From Nocardia acididurans (GTDB lineage Bacteria; Actinomycetota; Actinomycetes; Mycobacteriales; Mycobacteriaceae): 64,000 bases of DNA. Under the pieces are notes generated by a model that was not told the DNA's origin, searched no databases, and saw only the letters and a list, made by a program, of their open reading frames with translations. The stretch spans positions 496,001 to 560,000 of the forward strand of contig NZ_JAERRJ010000004.1 of assembly GCF_016741815.1 (NCBI RefSeq). Reading direction: 5' to 3'. A program made the position numbers and the translations under genes. Shown here in pieces: positions 32,982-41,823 of this stretch (position 1 is the first letter of the stretch; the number at the start of each line of letters is the position of its first letter).

Positions 32982-33932
32982 ATGGAAGTTCACACCCGTC
33001 AACTGCAGTACTTCATCGCGGTAGCCGAGGAGTTGAGCTTCACGCGGGCGGCACAGCGATTGCACGTCTCCCAGCAGGGCTTGAGCACGCAGATCAAGCA
33101 ACTGGAACACGCGATGGATGTGGTGCTGTTCTCACGAACTACCCGGAATGTCGAGCTCACGGCCGCGGGATCGGTATTCCTCCAGGATGTGCGAAGCACA
33201 TTGACCAGCCTCGACGCGGCGGTCGAGCGTGCTCGCTCGGTGCACCGAGGCCAGCAGGACCACCTCGTACTCGGTGCTCTGGAGGGCGCCGCACTGACCC
33301 TCACCGAACCGATCCTGTCGGCATTCCGTGAACGCTTTCCGGGGATTACCGTCGAGTTGCGGCAGTTCACCTACGAGGACCCGTCCGCTGGCCTGGCGAG
33401 CGGATCAGTGGACGTAGCCTTCGCACGCCGTCCGTTCATCGATGACGGAGTGCAGTTCGAGGCCTTGTTCACCGAACCGTTGATGATCATGTTGCCGAGC
33501 GGTCACCGGCTCGCCGATCGAACGGAGGTCTTCGCCCACGAACTGCTGGAGGAGCCGATTCTCGGAGCAGCCACCACCGACCCGGTATGGAATGCGTTCT
33601 GGGAGTTGGATGCACACCGCGGCGGCTGCCAGGCATCGGTGGTGTCCCGGTCGAACTCGCTGCTCGAAGAATTGCACAAGGTGGCCACCGGGGTCGGTGT
33701 CGTGGTCACCGTGGCATGCGCCCGCTGGATTCCGTTCCCCGGCGTCCGCCTACTGCCCATCGTGGACGCCGAGCCCAACGAGGTCGCCGTCGGCTGGCGC
33801 AGCGCGCACGAATCGCCCCCGGTCCGTTCCTTCGTCGAGGTGGCCCGCGCCGTCCGCGACGCCCATCCGGAGCTGATCGCCCTACTCCAGGACCCCGATT
33901 TCGCCGACTGCACGGTTCCCCCGCACCTATGA
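32982..33932 (+). CDS. LysR-family transcriptional regulator (possible activator of the cassette)
   Basis: A 316-aa regulator. The N-terminal winged helix-turn-helix reads LQYFIAVAEELSFTRAAQRL and HVSQQGLSTQIKQLE. The rest is a two-lobe effector domain. The ATG at 32982 gives the usual MEVHTRQLQYF start. It lies 106 nt after the GH5 gene on the same strand, at the end of the exported-protein cassette. The shared dyads sit near -65 of the predicted start sites, where LysR proteins usually bind, so it is the best local candidate for the common regulator. No copy of the module precedes its own gene, and the dyad lacks the classic T-N11-A centre, so the link is tentative. Confidence 0.88.
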   Translation: MEVHTRQLQYFIAVAEELSFTRAAQRLHVSQQGLSTQIKQLEHAMDVVLFSRTTRNVELTAAGSVFLQDVRSTLTSLDAAVERARSVHRGQQDHLVLGALEGAALTLTEPILSAFRERFPGITVELRQFTYEDPSAGLASGSVDVAFARRPFIDDGVQFEALFTEPLMIMLPSGHRLADRTEVFAHELLEEPILGAATTDPVWNAFWELDAHRGGCQASVVSRSNSLLEELHKVATGVGVVVTVACARWIPFPGVRLLPIVDAEPNEVAVGWRSAHESPPVRSFVEVARAVRDAHPELIALLQDPDFADCTVPPHL

Positions 33933-34130
33933 TCGGTGGCAGCGCCATGAGCGGTCATTTCCCTCGCGTCGCTCCGCTGAGGGTGAAATCGGCTTCGAAC
34001 ACCAGCTTGCCCTCAAGAAGATGCCGGTCAGCCCTGTTCCCCGAATGGCAGGGAAATCAGCTGCACTCCCCTGGTTTCGGGGGCATTCGATCCATGATGA
34101 AATGCAAATGTTTCACATACGATCCGGCGC

Positions 34131-34583
34131 ATGATCACTACCAGCCGGACCTGGCGCAACAGTCTCCTCGTCCTCGCAGCCTGCGGCCTTCCGATCGCGT
34201 TGGCTCCCACCGCGAACGCGCAAATCGACAGCGTCGAGGTGAAAAAGACTGTTGATTGGGAGAATTGCGGCCTCGTGGGTGCGGCGTGCGAGGTCATCGC
34301 GCTCACCTCGGGGGCCGACAAGGCCAACCCGGTCACGATGACCTTGAACGGCGTGCCTTTCGGCGAGCGGACGCCCTACACCGCCGGATGGGATGGAGCC
34401 CAGTATCAGGCGCGGTTCTGGTGGGTGCCGAGCAAGGCCGGTACCTACACGATCGTCGTGAATCAGGGCGCCTCCAGTCGCACAACGACTTTCAGCGTCT
34501 GTTCGGAGTCGGCCGTGCTGTCGGGCTCGGCCGCCGCGGTGGTCTGCAAGCTCACGGGCGGATCTAGCAGCGGATCCAGGTAG
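34131..34583 (+). CDS. Small secreted protein with Cys pairs and Ser/Gly tail
   Basis: A 150-aa protein. Signal peptide RNSLLVLAACGLPIALAPTANA. The mature part has four Cys (ENCGLVGAACEV, FSVCSESA, VVCKLTGG) that could form two disulfides and a beta-strand pattern near TYTIVVNQG. It ends GGSSSGSR. It shares the Ser/Gly ending with other exported proteins of the cassette but lacks the TTGTCAAT promoter module. I do not recognise a family. The weak upstream site gives little to judge the start, but the signal peptide fixes it. Confidence 0.7.
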   Translation: MITTSRTWRNSLLVLAACGLPIALAPTANAQIDSVEVKKTVDWENCGLVGAACEVIALTSGADKANPVTMTLNGVPFGERTPYTAGWDGAQYQARFWWVPSKAGTYTIVVNQGASSRTTTFSVCSESAVLSGSAAAVVCKLTGGSSSGSR

Positions 34584-34588
34584 GACGG

Positions 34589-34801
34589 TCAGGCGGGCGG
34601 CGGATCGAACTCGCCGGACCCCGCCCGGCTCGCGAAGGCATCCCACTGGTCCGGCGTGAAAACGAGCGCCGGGCCACCGGCATCCTTGGAATCGCGCACC
34701 CCGACCATCCCCCCGCCGAGGAACGCGACCTCGACGCATTCCTGGCCGCCCTGGCTGTAGCTGCTCGTGAACCAGTTCGATTCGGCGAGTTCATCTTTCA
34801 C
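34589..34801 (-). CDS. DUF397 domain protein
   Basis: A 70-aa protein with the DUF397 pattern NWFTSSYSQGGQECVEVAFL and VGVRDSKDAGGPALVFTPDQWDAF (quoted in parts). The GTG at 34801 overlaps the end of the XRE gene by 11 nt. DUF397 and XRE/DUF5753 genes are paired throughout actinobacteria, where they act like a regulator-antagonist or toxin-antitoxin-like couple. Confidence 0.92.
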   Translation of the reverse strand: MKDELAESNWFTSSYSQGGQECVEVAFLGGGMVGVRDSKDAGGPALVFTPDQWDAFASRAGSGEFDPPPA

Positions 34802-35687
34802 GGTGCTCGTACTCCTTCGCTGCCCGCATGAGCAGGCTGACGGTGTCGGCTTCGGACAGGCTGGACTGTTCGAGAAGCCGGTACTTGCGAGTGTAGAAGC
34901 CGACGTCGTCCTCTTTCTCGAGGTACATGCCGCCCACCGCGAACTCGAGGTAGGTGACCGGCGGCTCGATCGGCTCGCCTGCGGCATCCTCATCGAAGTG
35001 CAGGACCACGAACGCCGGCATGGAGCTGCCCCCTGGGAAACCGGCCGAGAACGGCAGCACCCGCAGGCGGATGTTCGTGTGCAGCGCTGGCAATTCGATC
35101 AGGCGGCGCAGCTGCTTTGCCATCGTCGCCGGGCCGCCGACCATGTGACGCAGGGCCGCTTCGCCGATCACGACGTTCAACGTCGCCGGATCGAGCTTGC
35201 GCAGAATGACATTCTGGCGATGAGCTTTGATCTGGACGCGCCGATCCCACTCCTCGCGGGGGCCGTCTGGCCAGATCTGTTCTACGAGTGCGCGATCGTA
35301 GTCCGTGGTTTGCAGCAAGCCCGGAATCAGCTGAGGCTGAAATGAAGTCACAGTCCGCGCGAAGGCTTCCAGGCTCACGTACACATCGAAGTCTTTGGGG
35401 ATCACGTCGCCGTAGCTGTGCCACCAGTTGGTTCCCGTGGCGGCTTGCTTTGCGAGACCGACCATTCCGTCTTTAGTTTCGACAGGCACTCCGTAGAGCT
35501 CACAGGCTTTCTCGACGAAATAGGTCTTGATACGGCTGTTTCCGCCCTTCTCCGCACGTTGCAGAGTGGTCGCTCCCACCTCCAACCGCCTGGCGGCTTC
35601 TTCGAGGCTGAGCGAGCTTCGCATCCGCCAATCCCGAAGGTGGCGACCGAGTTGGCGGAGCGGCAGAGTCAAACCGGCGTGCGGCAT
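34791..35687 (-). CDS. XRE-family regulator with DUF5753 effector domain
   Basis: A 298-aa regulator. The N-terminal helix-turn-helix reads LGRHLRDWRMRSSLSLEEAARRL and TTLQRAEKG (quoted in parts). The C-terminal DUF5753 domain includes LIPGLLQTTDYDRALV and GGPATMAKQLRRLIEL. GGAAGGA precedes the ATG at 35687; the longer frame is rejected. It is translationally coupled to the DUF397 gene. Three or four TTCGGAT boxes lie in the gap in front of it and could be its own operator. Such pairs often tune development or antibiotic production in Streptomyces; that is family knowledge. Confidence 0.92.
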   Translation of the reverse strand: MPHAGLTLPLRQLGRHLRDWRMRSSLSLEEAARRLEVGATTLQRAEKGGNSRIKTYFVEKACELYGVPVETKDGMVGLAKQAATGTNWWHSYGDVIPKDFDVYVSLEAFARTVTSFQPQLIPGLLQTTDYDRALVEQIWPDGPREEWDRRVQIKAHRQNVILRKLDPATLNVVIGEAALRHMVGGPATMAKQLRRLIELPALHTNIRLRVLPFSAGFPGGSSMPAFVVLHFDEDAAGEPIEPPVTYLEFAVGGMYLEKEDDVGFYTRKYRLLEQSSLSEADTVSLLMRAAKEYEHRER

Positions 35688-35701
35688 AACGGTCCTTCCG
35701 A

Positions 35702-35796
35702 TTCGGATGGCTGTTGTCTTCCGCTTCGGATCAAGCATGACAGCCAGGTGAGAGGGCGTGCTGGGCTTTCAGAATTTCCTCTTCGGATCATCCGAA
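35702..35796. promoter_or_regulatory. Repeated TTCGGAT boxes upstream of the XRE gene
   Basis: Direct copies at 35702-35708 and 35725-35731, and an inverted pair TTCGGAT-C-ATCCGAA at 35782-35796. The spacing of the direct copies is 23 nt, about two helix turns. Confidence 0.55.
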
Positions 35797-35834
35797 AAGA
35801 CCTGACACGGTGGCGCTTCCGGAGATTTCCTATT

Positions 35835-35884
35835 GGTGCGCCCGGTGAGGGGGCACCCACTCCGGCTCCCTCGCCGGGCGCACC
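35835..35884 (+). other. Long leader hairpin before the small-gene operon
   Basis: Arms of 17 bp with one T-G pair (GGTGCGCCCGGTGAGGG / CCCTCGCCGGGCGCACC) and a 16-nt loop. It ends 27 nt before the ATG at 35912, so it may act as an attenuator or as a terminator for transcription coming from the left. Confidence 0.6.
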
Positions 35885-35911
35885 CGATTCACACGCACCG
35901 AGGAGATCGAG

Positions 35912-36088
35912 ATGAATCTGCTTGACTGCGAGACAGATCCCGGGCCGTTGGCTCGGGAACATGCGTTGCTGGCATGGCGGGTGCATCGGTATTGCGACAG
36001 GGACGGATGCCGGGTGCGGCGGCGGGCGCGCGAAGTACTGGAGGGGTTTGCCGGGTGGGCCGCCCACCGTACGGGGCGGCCGCGATGA
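35912..36088 (+). CDS. 58-aa Arg-rich small protein
   Basis: An ATG at 35912 with GAGGAGA upstream opens 58 codons. The product starts MNLLDCETDPGPLAREHALL and is rich in Arg and Cys (RYCDRDGCRVRRRAREVLEGF, partly). Two Cys in YCDRDGC form a CxxxxC pair. No family is recognised. It overlaps the next gene by 4 nt (ATGA), so the two are translated together. It is divergent from the XRE/DUF397 pair. Confidence 0.7.
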   Translation: MNLLDCETDPGPLAREHALLAWRVHRYCDRDGCRVRRRAREVLEGFAGWAAHRTGRPR

Positions 36089-36270
36089 GCACGCCCGCGC
36101 GTTGCCGGTGGATCGCCGATCACTGCGAGGACGGGCGGATCGTGCCGATCACGGGTGAGCGGGCTGCGGGGATTCTGCTGCTGCACGCGGGCTGTGAACC
36201 GCCCTGCCCGCGGGTTCGCACCGCCCGTGAATATCTCGATGCGCGAGGGCGATCACAGCGCGGCGGGTAA
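36085..36270 (+). CDS. 61-aa small protein with Cys/His residues
   Basis: An ATG at 36085 overlaps the previous stop. The product starts MSTPARCRWIADHCEDGRIV and has LHAGCEPPCPRVRTAREYL. The spacing C...HC...HAGC..PC could bind a metal. No family is recognised. Coupling to the upstream 58-aa gene supports that both are real. Confidence 0.68.
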   Translation: MSTPARCRWIADHCEDGRIVPITGERAAGILLLHAGCEPPCPRVRTAREYLDARGRSQRGG

Positions 36271-36298
36271 CTGTTCGAATCTCGACGGAAGGTCGGTC

Positions 36299-36508
36299 AT
36301 GTTTCTCGAATTCTGTTTGACCACTGTTCTTTTCGCGGGGTGCGTCATGCTCGCGACGCGGCCGCGCCGGAACCGGCCGGTGGACACAGCTCGGCATCGT
36401 CGTGACCGCTATTCGGTCGCCGCGATCCGGGCTCGGGTGGAGTACGAGGCCGCGAAGGTCAACTATGTATCCGGATGTGCCGGTGAGTTGGGGCGGTCGC
36501 GGGGTTAG
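36299..36508 (+). CDS. 69-aa single-pass membrane protein
   Basis: An ATG at 36299 with GGAAGG upstream. One N-terminal hydrophobic helix (FLEFCLTTVLFAGCVMLA) is followed by a basic stretch (RPRRNRPVDTARHRRDR) and an amphipathic segment (YSVAAIRARVEYEAAKVNY). It is 28 nt behind the 61-aa gene, so the three small genes probably form one operon. No family is recognised. Confidence 0.65.
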   Translation: MFLEFCLTTVLFAGCVMLATRPRRNRPVDTARHRRDRYSVAAIRARVEYEAAKVNYVSGCAGELGRSRG

Positions 36509-36589
36509 CGTGCCCGGTATGAGGTCTCGGGCGCGGCGGGGCCGTCGGTGGTGCCGAGCCGCGGTGTCATGGGCCGCTGACCGCCTGCC

Positions 36590-37963
36590 TCAGCCGAGTG
36601 CCTGCCCGAGCAGGGTGCGGGCCAGGCCCTGGGCGACGTCCGGAAGCTCGGCCGCCCAGGCACCGTCGTCGAGGGAGGAGGCGAGTGTGGTTGTGCGGCA
36701 GCCGGGTTCGGGGCGTTCTCCCGCCAGCACCCGGTCGAGCCAGGCGAAGGTGCCGCCCACGCTGGTGAGGCCTACGATCGCGTGATTGCTCACCAGATCG
36801 GGCATGGCGTCGCGCACGTAGGTGACCGAAGCGCCTGCGGCACAGTACTTCTCGACCAGATCGTCGACCGGTCCGATCGGGCTGATCTCGTCGTTGACGG
36901 CATTGAAGAGATACAGCGGTGTCGTCGGGACGGCGCTGCCGCGATTGCGTTCGGTGATGGCGGCGGCGATCACGGGGTCGGCCAGCACCACGTCCAGCGG
37001 CACCGTGAGCAGGTCGGAGGCATTGAGGAACAAGTTCTTCGACACCGTGGTGTTGGCGCAGTCGACCAGGGCCGCCCGCAATACCGAACGTCCCCGGGGA
37101 GTTACGTAGCGGTCCAGCGCGGCGCTGAATTCCGGGGAATCGTTCATGACCGCGGCCACGCCCATGGCGATGAGTCCGCCCGCGGCGCGACCGCTGGCCG
37201 AGTGCAGGGCCGCGCCGAGGTCGGCCACGGGTGCGCCGATGGCCGCGCCCGCGATATTCAGTTCGGGCGCGTAGGTCGGATGCAGTTCGGCGGCCCAGGC
37301 GCTGCCGATGCCGCCGCCGGAGTAGCCGGTCAGCGCGATGCGGGTGGCCGCGCCCGGCAGGCCGAGCGGAGCGAACTGCTGTGCGGCCCGAATCCCGTCC
37401 AGCACCGTGTATCCCATGAGTCGCGGGGTGAGGAATCGATTGTCGATCCCGCCTGGGTCCGGGATGGCCACCGCCCAGCCGCGTTCCAGTGCCGACACGG
37501 CCAGCAGCGCTTCACTGGGCGGCGGTGCGGCCGGGTCGTCGGCGGTCAAGGTGTAGGAGGGCATGCACGAGCGCACCATGGCGTCGTAGGCCGCCTGGAT
37601 CGACAGCAGCGGCCGGGGCTGCGCCGGACCCTGCGGAATCATCACGGTGGTGACGGCGGCGTGCGGATTGCCGTCGGAATCGGTGGTGCGGTAGAGCAGT
37701 TGCCACGCTTGCACATTCATCGATACCGCTGAGAACGCGGAGACGCGCACCTGCCTGCTGCCCAGAATTGCGCCCGGTGTGGCGGATTCGTATCCGGCGG
37801 GCGGATCGTAGAATGCGTCGCCAGATGTATTCACCGAATCATCCTGTACTGCACTGTGCTCCGCGCTGGGGTCTGCCTGGGCGAGAACATTCACCGCGCT
37901 GAATCCGGACAGCAAAAGCGCACTCGAGAGAGCGAGCGCGACGCGGTACCGAAATATCTTCAT
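36590..37963 (-). CDS. Secretory lipase family protein (LIP/CAL-A-like triacylglycerol lipase)
   Basis: A 457-aa exported alpha/beta hydrolase. Signal peptide VALALSSALLLSGFSAVNVLA. The secretory-lipase signatures follow: FYDPPAGYESATPGAIL, the lid region RPLLSIQAAYDAMVRSCMPSY (in part), GWAVAIPDPGG and the nucleophile elbow LTGYSGGGIGSAWAAEL (in part). Asp in NAVNDEISP and His in SNHAIVG complete the triad. The ATG at 37963 matches the signal peptide; the longer frame is a shadow. It is divergent from the acyl-CoA dehydrogenase across a gap with a perfect palindrome, so lipid release and breakdown may be co-regulated. Confidence 0.9.
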   Translation of the reverse strand: MKIFRYRVALALSSALLLSGFSAVNVLAQADPSAEHSAVQDDSVNTSGDAFYDPPAGYESATPGAILGSRQVRVSAFSAVSMNVQAWQLLYRTTDSDGNPHAAVTTVMIPQGPAQPRPLLSIQAAYDAMVRSCMPSYTLTADDPAAPPPSEALLAVSALERGWAVAIPDPGGIDNRFLTPRLMGYTVLDGIRAAQQFAPLGLPGAATRIALTGYSGGGIGSAWAAELHPTYAPELNIAGAAIGAPVADLGAALHSASGRAAGGLIAMGVAAVMNDSPEFSAALDRYVTPRGRSVLRAALVDCANTTVSKNLFLNASDLLTVPLDVVLADPVIAAAITERNRGSAVPTTPLYLFNAVNDEISPIGPVDDLVEKYCAAGASVTYVRDAMPDLVSNHAIVGLTSVGGTFAWLDRVLAGERPEPGCRTTTLASSLDDGAWAAELPDVAQGLARTLLGQALG

Positions 37964-38059
37964 GGATCTCAACTGCTTTCGCGAACTCGAGGTGAATGGC
38001 ATCCGCACACTCTCCGATCCCCCGAGACGAGTATCCCTACCGGCAAGTAACCGGACTTG

Positions 38060-38073
38060 CTGTCGTACGACAG
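38060..38073. promoter_or_regulatory. Perfect 14-bp palindrome CTGTCGTACGACAG between lipase and dehydrogenase
   Basis: TetR-type operator shape in a 165-bp divergent gap, 56 nt before the dehydrogenase ATG and 97 nt before the lipase ATG. No TetR gene is adjacent, so the regulator is presumably elsewhere. Confidence 0.6.
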
Positions 38074-38128
38074 ACTTTTGCCGTCCGGACCCTCGACTCC
38101 GTCCAGCGGCCGGAGGAGCATCGGATTG

Positions 38129-40333
38129 ATGGAAGACCAAGCAGCACAGCCGGACCGGATGCGAGATCGGGCGCAGATGGTCGGCGGTATCGCGATCGGC
38201 GCGGAACATCGGGCACTGGCGGACACCGTCGCCGGATTCCTGGACCGGAAGGGCGCGCGGGCCACCGCCCGAGCCCTGCTGGAGACGGACGAGGAGACGC
38301 TGCCGCCGTGGTGGCCGGAATTGCGAGCGCTGGGCTGGCCCGGTGTGCATGTGCCCGAGGAGTACGGCGGGGCGGGATACGGGCTGGAAGAGCTGGCGGT
38401 GATCGTGGAGGGCCTCGGGCGGGCGGTCGCTCCGGGACCGTTCGTGCCGACCGTGCTCGCGAGTGCGTTCCTGGTGGCGGCGGGCGATGAGGTCGTGCGG
38501 GCGAAGCTGCTACCCGGATTGGCCGACGGGTCGGTGACGGCGGCGGTGTGCACCCGGCAGGGGCTGACCCGTGCGGGGGCGGCGGTGTCGGGGCAGGTGG
38601 CGGTGCTCGGCGGCGGTACCGCGCAGACGCTGGTGCTGGCCGTCGGGAACGATGTCGCGATACTCGAAGTGGGACCGGGTGTTTCGGTGCGGACGCCGCC
38701 GAATCTGGATCCCACCCGGCGCACCGCCCGGGTCACGCTGGACGCGGTCGCGGCGACGATCGTCCCGGAATCGGCGGGCATGCTGCGCGATCTGGAGCGG
38801 GTGATCCTGTCCGCCGAGGCGGTGGGGGTGGCCGCCGAGGCCACCCGCATGGCCGCCGAATACGCCGGTGTGCGAAGGCAATTCGGGCGTCTCATCGGCA
38901 CTTATCAAGCGGTCAAACATCATTGCGCGAATATGGCGGTGGCAACCGAGCTGGCCACCTCCGCGGTGTGGGACGCGGCGCGGGCGGCGCGCACCGGCGG
39001 CACGCAATTGGCGTGCGCCGCAGCATGTGCGGCCGTCGAAGCGGCGTACGCGGTCGACTTCTGCGCCAATCACATGACCCAGGTGCACGGCGGGATCGCC
39101 ATGACATGGGAACACGACGCGCATCTGTTCGTGCGCCGCGCGGCCGTGCTGTCGGCGCTGCTGGAGCCCGGCCGGGCGGCGGTCGACCTGGTCGGGCACA
39201 CCCGGGCCGGGGTCACCCGGGAGCGGGCGATCGAACTGCCGCCGGAGGCGGAAACCGTCCGCGCCGCCGTGCGCGCCGAGGCCGCGCAGCTGGCCGCGCT
39301 GCCCGCCGCCGAACGCCGCGCCCGGTTGATCGCCACCGGCTACGGAATGCCGCACTGGCCGCAACCCTACGGCCGCAATGCCGATGCGCTCGAGCAGATC
39401 ATCATCGAGCAGGAGTTCGCCGCCGCCGGAATCGAGAAGCTCGACCTCGGCATCACCGCCTGGAACATTCTGACCATCATCCAGCACGGCGATCAGGATC
39501 AGCGCGACCGCTGGGTCGGGCCCGCGCTCGCCGGAGAGGTGGTGTGGTGCCAGCTGTTCAGTGAACCCGGCGCGGGTTCGGATGCCGCGGGCATCACGAC
39601 CAGGGGCGTGCGGGTCGACGGCGGCTGGCGGGTCACCGGGCAGAAGGTGTGGACCTCCGGCGCGCATCTCGCGGGCCGCGGATTCGCCACCGTGCGAACC
39701 GATCCCGAGGTGCCCAAGCATCAGGGCATCACCATGATGGCCATCGATATGCACGCGCCGGGTGTGCGGGTGCGGCCGTTGCGGATGCCGTCGGGGCAGT
39801 CGGAGTTCAACGAGGTCTTCCTCGATGAGGTGTTCGTACCCGACGCCGATGTGGTCGGGCCGGTCGACGGCGGGTGGACGGTCGCCCGCGCCACCCTCGG
39901 CAATGAGAGCGTCAGTATCGGCAATACCGGCTCCCGGTTCTCGATCCCCGGCCCGGCCCTGGTCGCGCTCTACGACACGCATTCCGAACGGCTCACCGGC
40001 GGCGCGGCGCGGGTCGGCCGGTATCTGGCCGAGCAGCAGGCCATGGCCCTGCTGAATCTGCGGTCGGCCAGTCGCGCGGTCTCCGGCGGCGGGCCCGGCC
40101 CCGAGGGCGCGATCACCAAATTGGTGGCCTCCGAGCTCGGCCACGAATCCGCCGCGCAGCTCGCCGAATTGATGGGCGACGACACCTTCTTCGTGGATGG
40201 CGCCGCGGCCCTGAGCAATACGCTCGTGCTCATGCATCGCGGCATGTCCATCGCGGGCGGCACCTCCGAGATCAAACGCAATCAGATCGGCGAGCGCATA
40301 CTCGGGCTCCCCCGCGACCCGCTCATCGGCTAG
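38129..40333 (+). CDS. Fused acyl-CoA dehydrogenase (two ACAD modules, FadE34-like)
   Basis: A 734-aa FAD enzyme that introduces a double bond next to the CoA thioester. Two dehydrogenase modules are joined. The N-terminal module (residues 20-370) has PEEYGGAGYGLEEL and RRQFGRLIGTYQAVKH. The C-terminal module (390-734) has WCQLFSEPGAGSD, the signature VTGQKVWTSGAH and the final AGGTSEIKRNQIGERILGLPR. The two halves appear to provide different parts of the active site, as in mycobacterial FadE34-type fusions that act on sterol side chains. The ATG at 38129 follows GGAGGAG. The MFS exporter follows 33 nt downstream. The sterol link is family-based only. Confidence 0.9.
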   Translation: MEDQAAQPDRMRDRAQMVGGIAIGAEHRALADTVAGFLDRKGARATARALLETDEETLPPWWPELRALGWPGVHVPEEYGGAGYGLEELAVIVEGLGRAVAPGPFVPTVLASAFLVAAGDEVVRAKLLPGLADGSVTAAVCTRQGLTRAGAAVSGQVAVLGGGTAQTLVLAVGNDVAILEVGPGVSVRTPPNLDPTRRTARVTLDAVAATIVPESAGMLRDLERVILSAEAVGVAAEATRMAAEYAGVRRQFGRLIGTYQAVKHHCANMAVATELATSAVWDAARAARTGGTQLACAAACAAVEAAYAVDFCANHMTQVHGGIAMTWEHDAHLFVRRAAVLSALLEPGRAAVDLVGHTRAGVTRERAIELPPEAETVRAAVRAEAAQLAALPAAERRARLIATGYGMPHWPQPYGRNADALEQIIIEQEFAAAGIEKLDLGITAWNILTIIQHGDQDQRDRWVGPALAGEVVWCQLFSEPGAGSDAAGITTRGVRVDGGWRVTGQKVWTSGAHLAGRGFATVRTDPEVPKHQGITMMAIDMHAPGVRVRPLRMPSGQSEFNEVFLDEVFVPDADVVGPVDGGWTVARATLGNESVSIGNTGSRFSIPGPALVALYDTHSERLTGGAARVGRYLAEQQAMALLNLRSASRAVSGGGPGPEGAITKLVASELGHESAAQLAELMGDDTFFVDGAAALSNTLVLMHRGMSIAGGTSEIKRNQIGERILGLPRDPLIG

Positions 40334-40366
40334 CGGGGCGCGTCGACCTCATCCGCGACGGATGAC

Positions 40367-41767
40367 GTGCCCGGCGCGGGCGGCGCGTTTACTCGCCCGG
40401 TGCGAAAGATGCTGATACCGCTCGCGCTGGCACAGTTCATCTGCAGTTTCGCCGGCACGAGCATGAATGTGATGATCACCGATATCGGCGCGGACCTGGA
40501 CACCAGCGTGCAGGGCGTGCAGGTCGCGATCGCCGTGTTCCTGCTGGTGATGGCCGCGCTCATGATCCCCGGCGGCGTGCTGACCGAACGGTGGGGACGC
40601 AAGCGGTGCTTCCAGCTGGGGCTGCTCGTCTACGCGGCGGGCGCGCTGGTGAGCGCCGCCGCGCCGGGGCTGGGTGTGCTGATCATCGGGAACTCGATCC
40701 TGGAGGGCGTGGGGACGGCACTGCTGATTCCACCCGTATACGTGCTGGCCACACTGCTGTTCACCGATACCGCGGCGCGGGCGGGAGCCTTCGGGATCAT
40801 CACCGGGATGGGCGGGGTCGGCGCGGCGACCGGGCCGCTGATCGGCGGCGCGATCTCGACGGCCCTCTCGTGGCGAGCCGTCTTCCTCTTCCAGGCACTG
40901 GTGATCGTGTTCATCGTGGCGACCGGCCGCAGGCTCGCTGACCCACTCCCCGCCGACCCTGACCGGCCACTGGATCTGGTGGGCACGGTCCTGTCGGCGA
41001 GCGGCCTGGCCTGCGTGGTGCTGGGAATCATGCAGGCGGACAGCGGTTTCGCCGTCATGCTGATCCAGGTGGGGATCGGTGTCGCCCTGCTCGCGGCCTG
41101 CGCCCTGCACCTGCGCGCCCGCGAACGCCTCGGCAAACCGGTCCTGTTGTCGCTCAGCCTGTTCGGCAACCGCACGTCGAATCTGGCATTGGTCACCCAG
41201 GCCATCCAATGGATGCTGCTCCTGGGCGTCTCCTTCGTCGTCGCCACCTACCTCCAGGTCGTACGCGGCTACAACGCCGTCGAAACCGGCGTGATCTCGA
41301 CGGCCGCGACAGCCGGAATCCTGTGCAGCTCTTTGTTCGCCTCCCGCGCCGCCCGCAACCACCCCCAGCGCACCTTGATCATCTCCGGCTTCGCCGTAGC
41401 CGTGACAGGCATCGCCGTCCTGCTCGCCCTGGTCCGAATCTGGCCGTCCCCCTGGGCTTTCACCCCCGGCCTGCTCCTCATCGGCCTCGGTTCGGGAGCC
41501 ATGCTCACCCCCTCGGTGAACGTCGTCCAGTCCGCCTTCCCCGAAACCGAACAGGGCGAGATCTCCGGCCTGTCCCGCTGCATCTCCAATCTCGGCTCCG
41601 CCCTGGGCACCAGCATCGCCGGCACCATCCTCGTCACCGCCCTCGCCACCCCCACCCGCGCCTACCTCCTCGCCCTGCTCGTCCTCGCCGCAGCCGGAAT
41701 CGCGGGCCTGCTCACCGCCGTCCTCCTGCCCGGGAACCCTGACCCGAAACGCGGCCGGTACGCCTAG
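40367..41767 (+). CDS. MFS transporter of the EmrB/QacA drug-exporter type
   Basis: A 466-aa protein with 14 hydrophobic segments. It carries the DHA2 signatures LTERWGRKRCFQLG (motif A) and GGVGAATGPLIGGAIS (motif C) in its first half. The GTG at 40367 is used, with a GTG at 40400 as an alternative. It is probably co-transcribed with the dehydrogenase. Substrate unknown. The reading ends at a bidirectional terminator. Confidence 0.9.
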   Translation: MPGAGGAFTRPVRKMLIPLALAQFICSFAGTSMNVMITDIGADLDTSVQGVQVAIAVFLLVMAALMIPGGVLTERWGRKRCFQLGLLVYAAGALVSAAAPGLGVLIIGNSILEGVGTALLIPPVYVLATLLFTDTAARAGAFGIITGMGGVGAATGPLIGGAISTALSWRAVFLFQALVIVFIVATGRRLADPLPADPDRPLDLVGTVLSASGLACVVLGIMQADSGFAVMLIQVGIGVALLAACALHLRARERLGKPVLLSLSLFGNRTSNLALVTQAIQWMLLLGVSFVVATYLQVVRGYNAVETGVISTAATAGILCSSLFASRAARNHPQRTLIISGFAVAVTGIAVLLALVRIWPSPWAFTPGLLLIGLGSGAMLTPSVNVVQSAFPETEQGEISGLSRCISNLGSALGTSIAGTILVTALATPTRAYLLALLVLAAAGIAGLLTAVLLPGNPDPKRGRYA

Positions 41768-41810
41768 AGCCGCCCCGGATCCCCTGTCGTGCGGGGATTC
41801 CGGGGCGGCT
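41768..41810. terminator. Bidirectional terminator between MFS and DUF1801 genes
   Basis: Long stem AGCCGCCCCGGA-TCCCC / GGGGA-T-TCCGGGGCGGCT with an 8-nt loop and one bulge, starting right after the MFS stop and 13 nt from the convergent DUF1801 stop. Confidence 0.8.
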
Positions 41811-41823
41811 GCGGGTGGTGGGG

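Noticed and set aside
38510..40237. 575-aa open frame on the minus strand
   Set aside because: Shadow of the fused acyl-CoA dehydrogenase, which has full family motifs on the plus strand.
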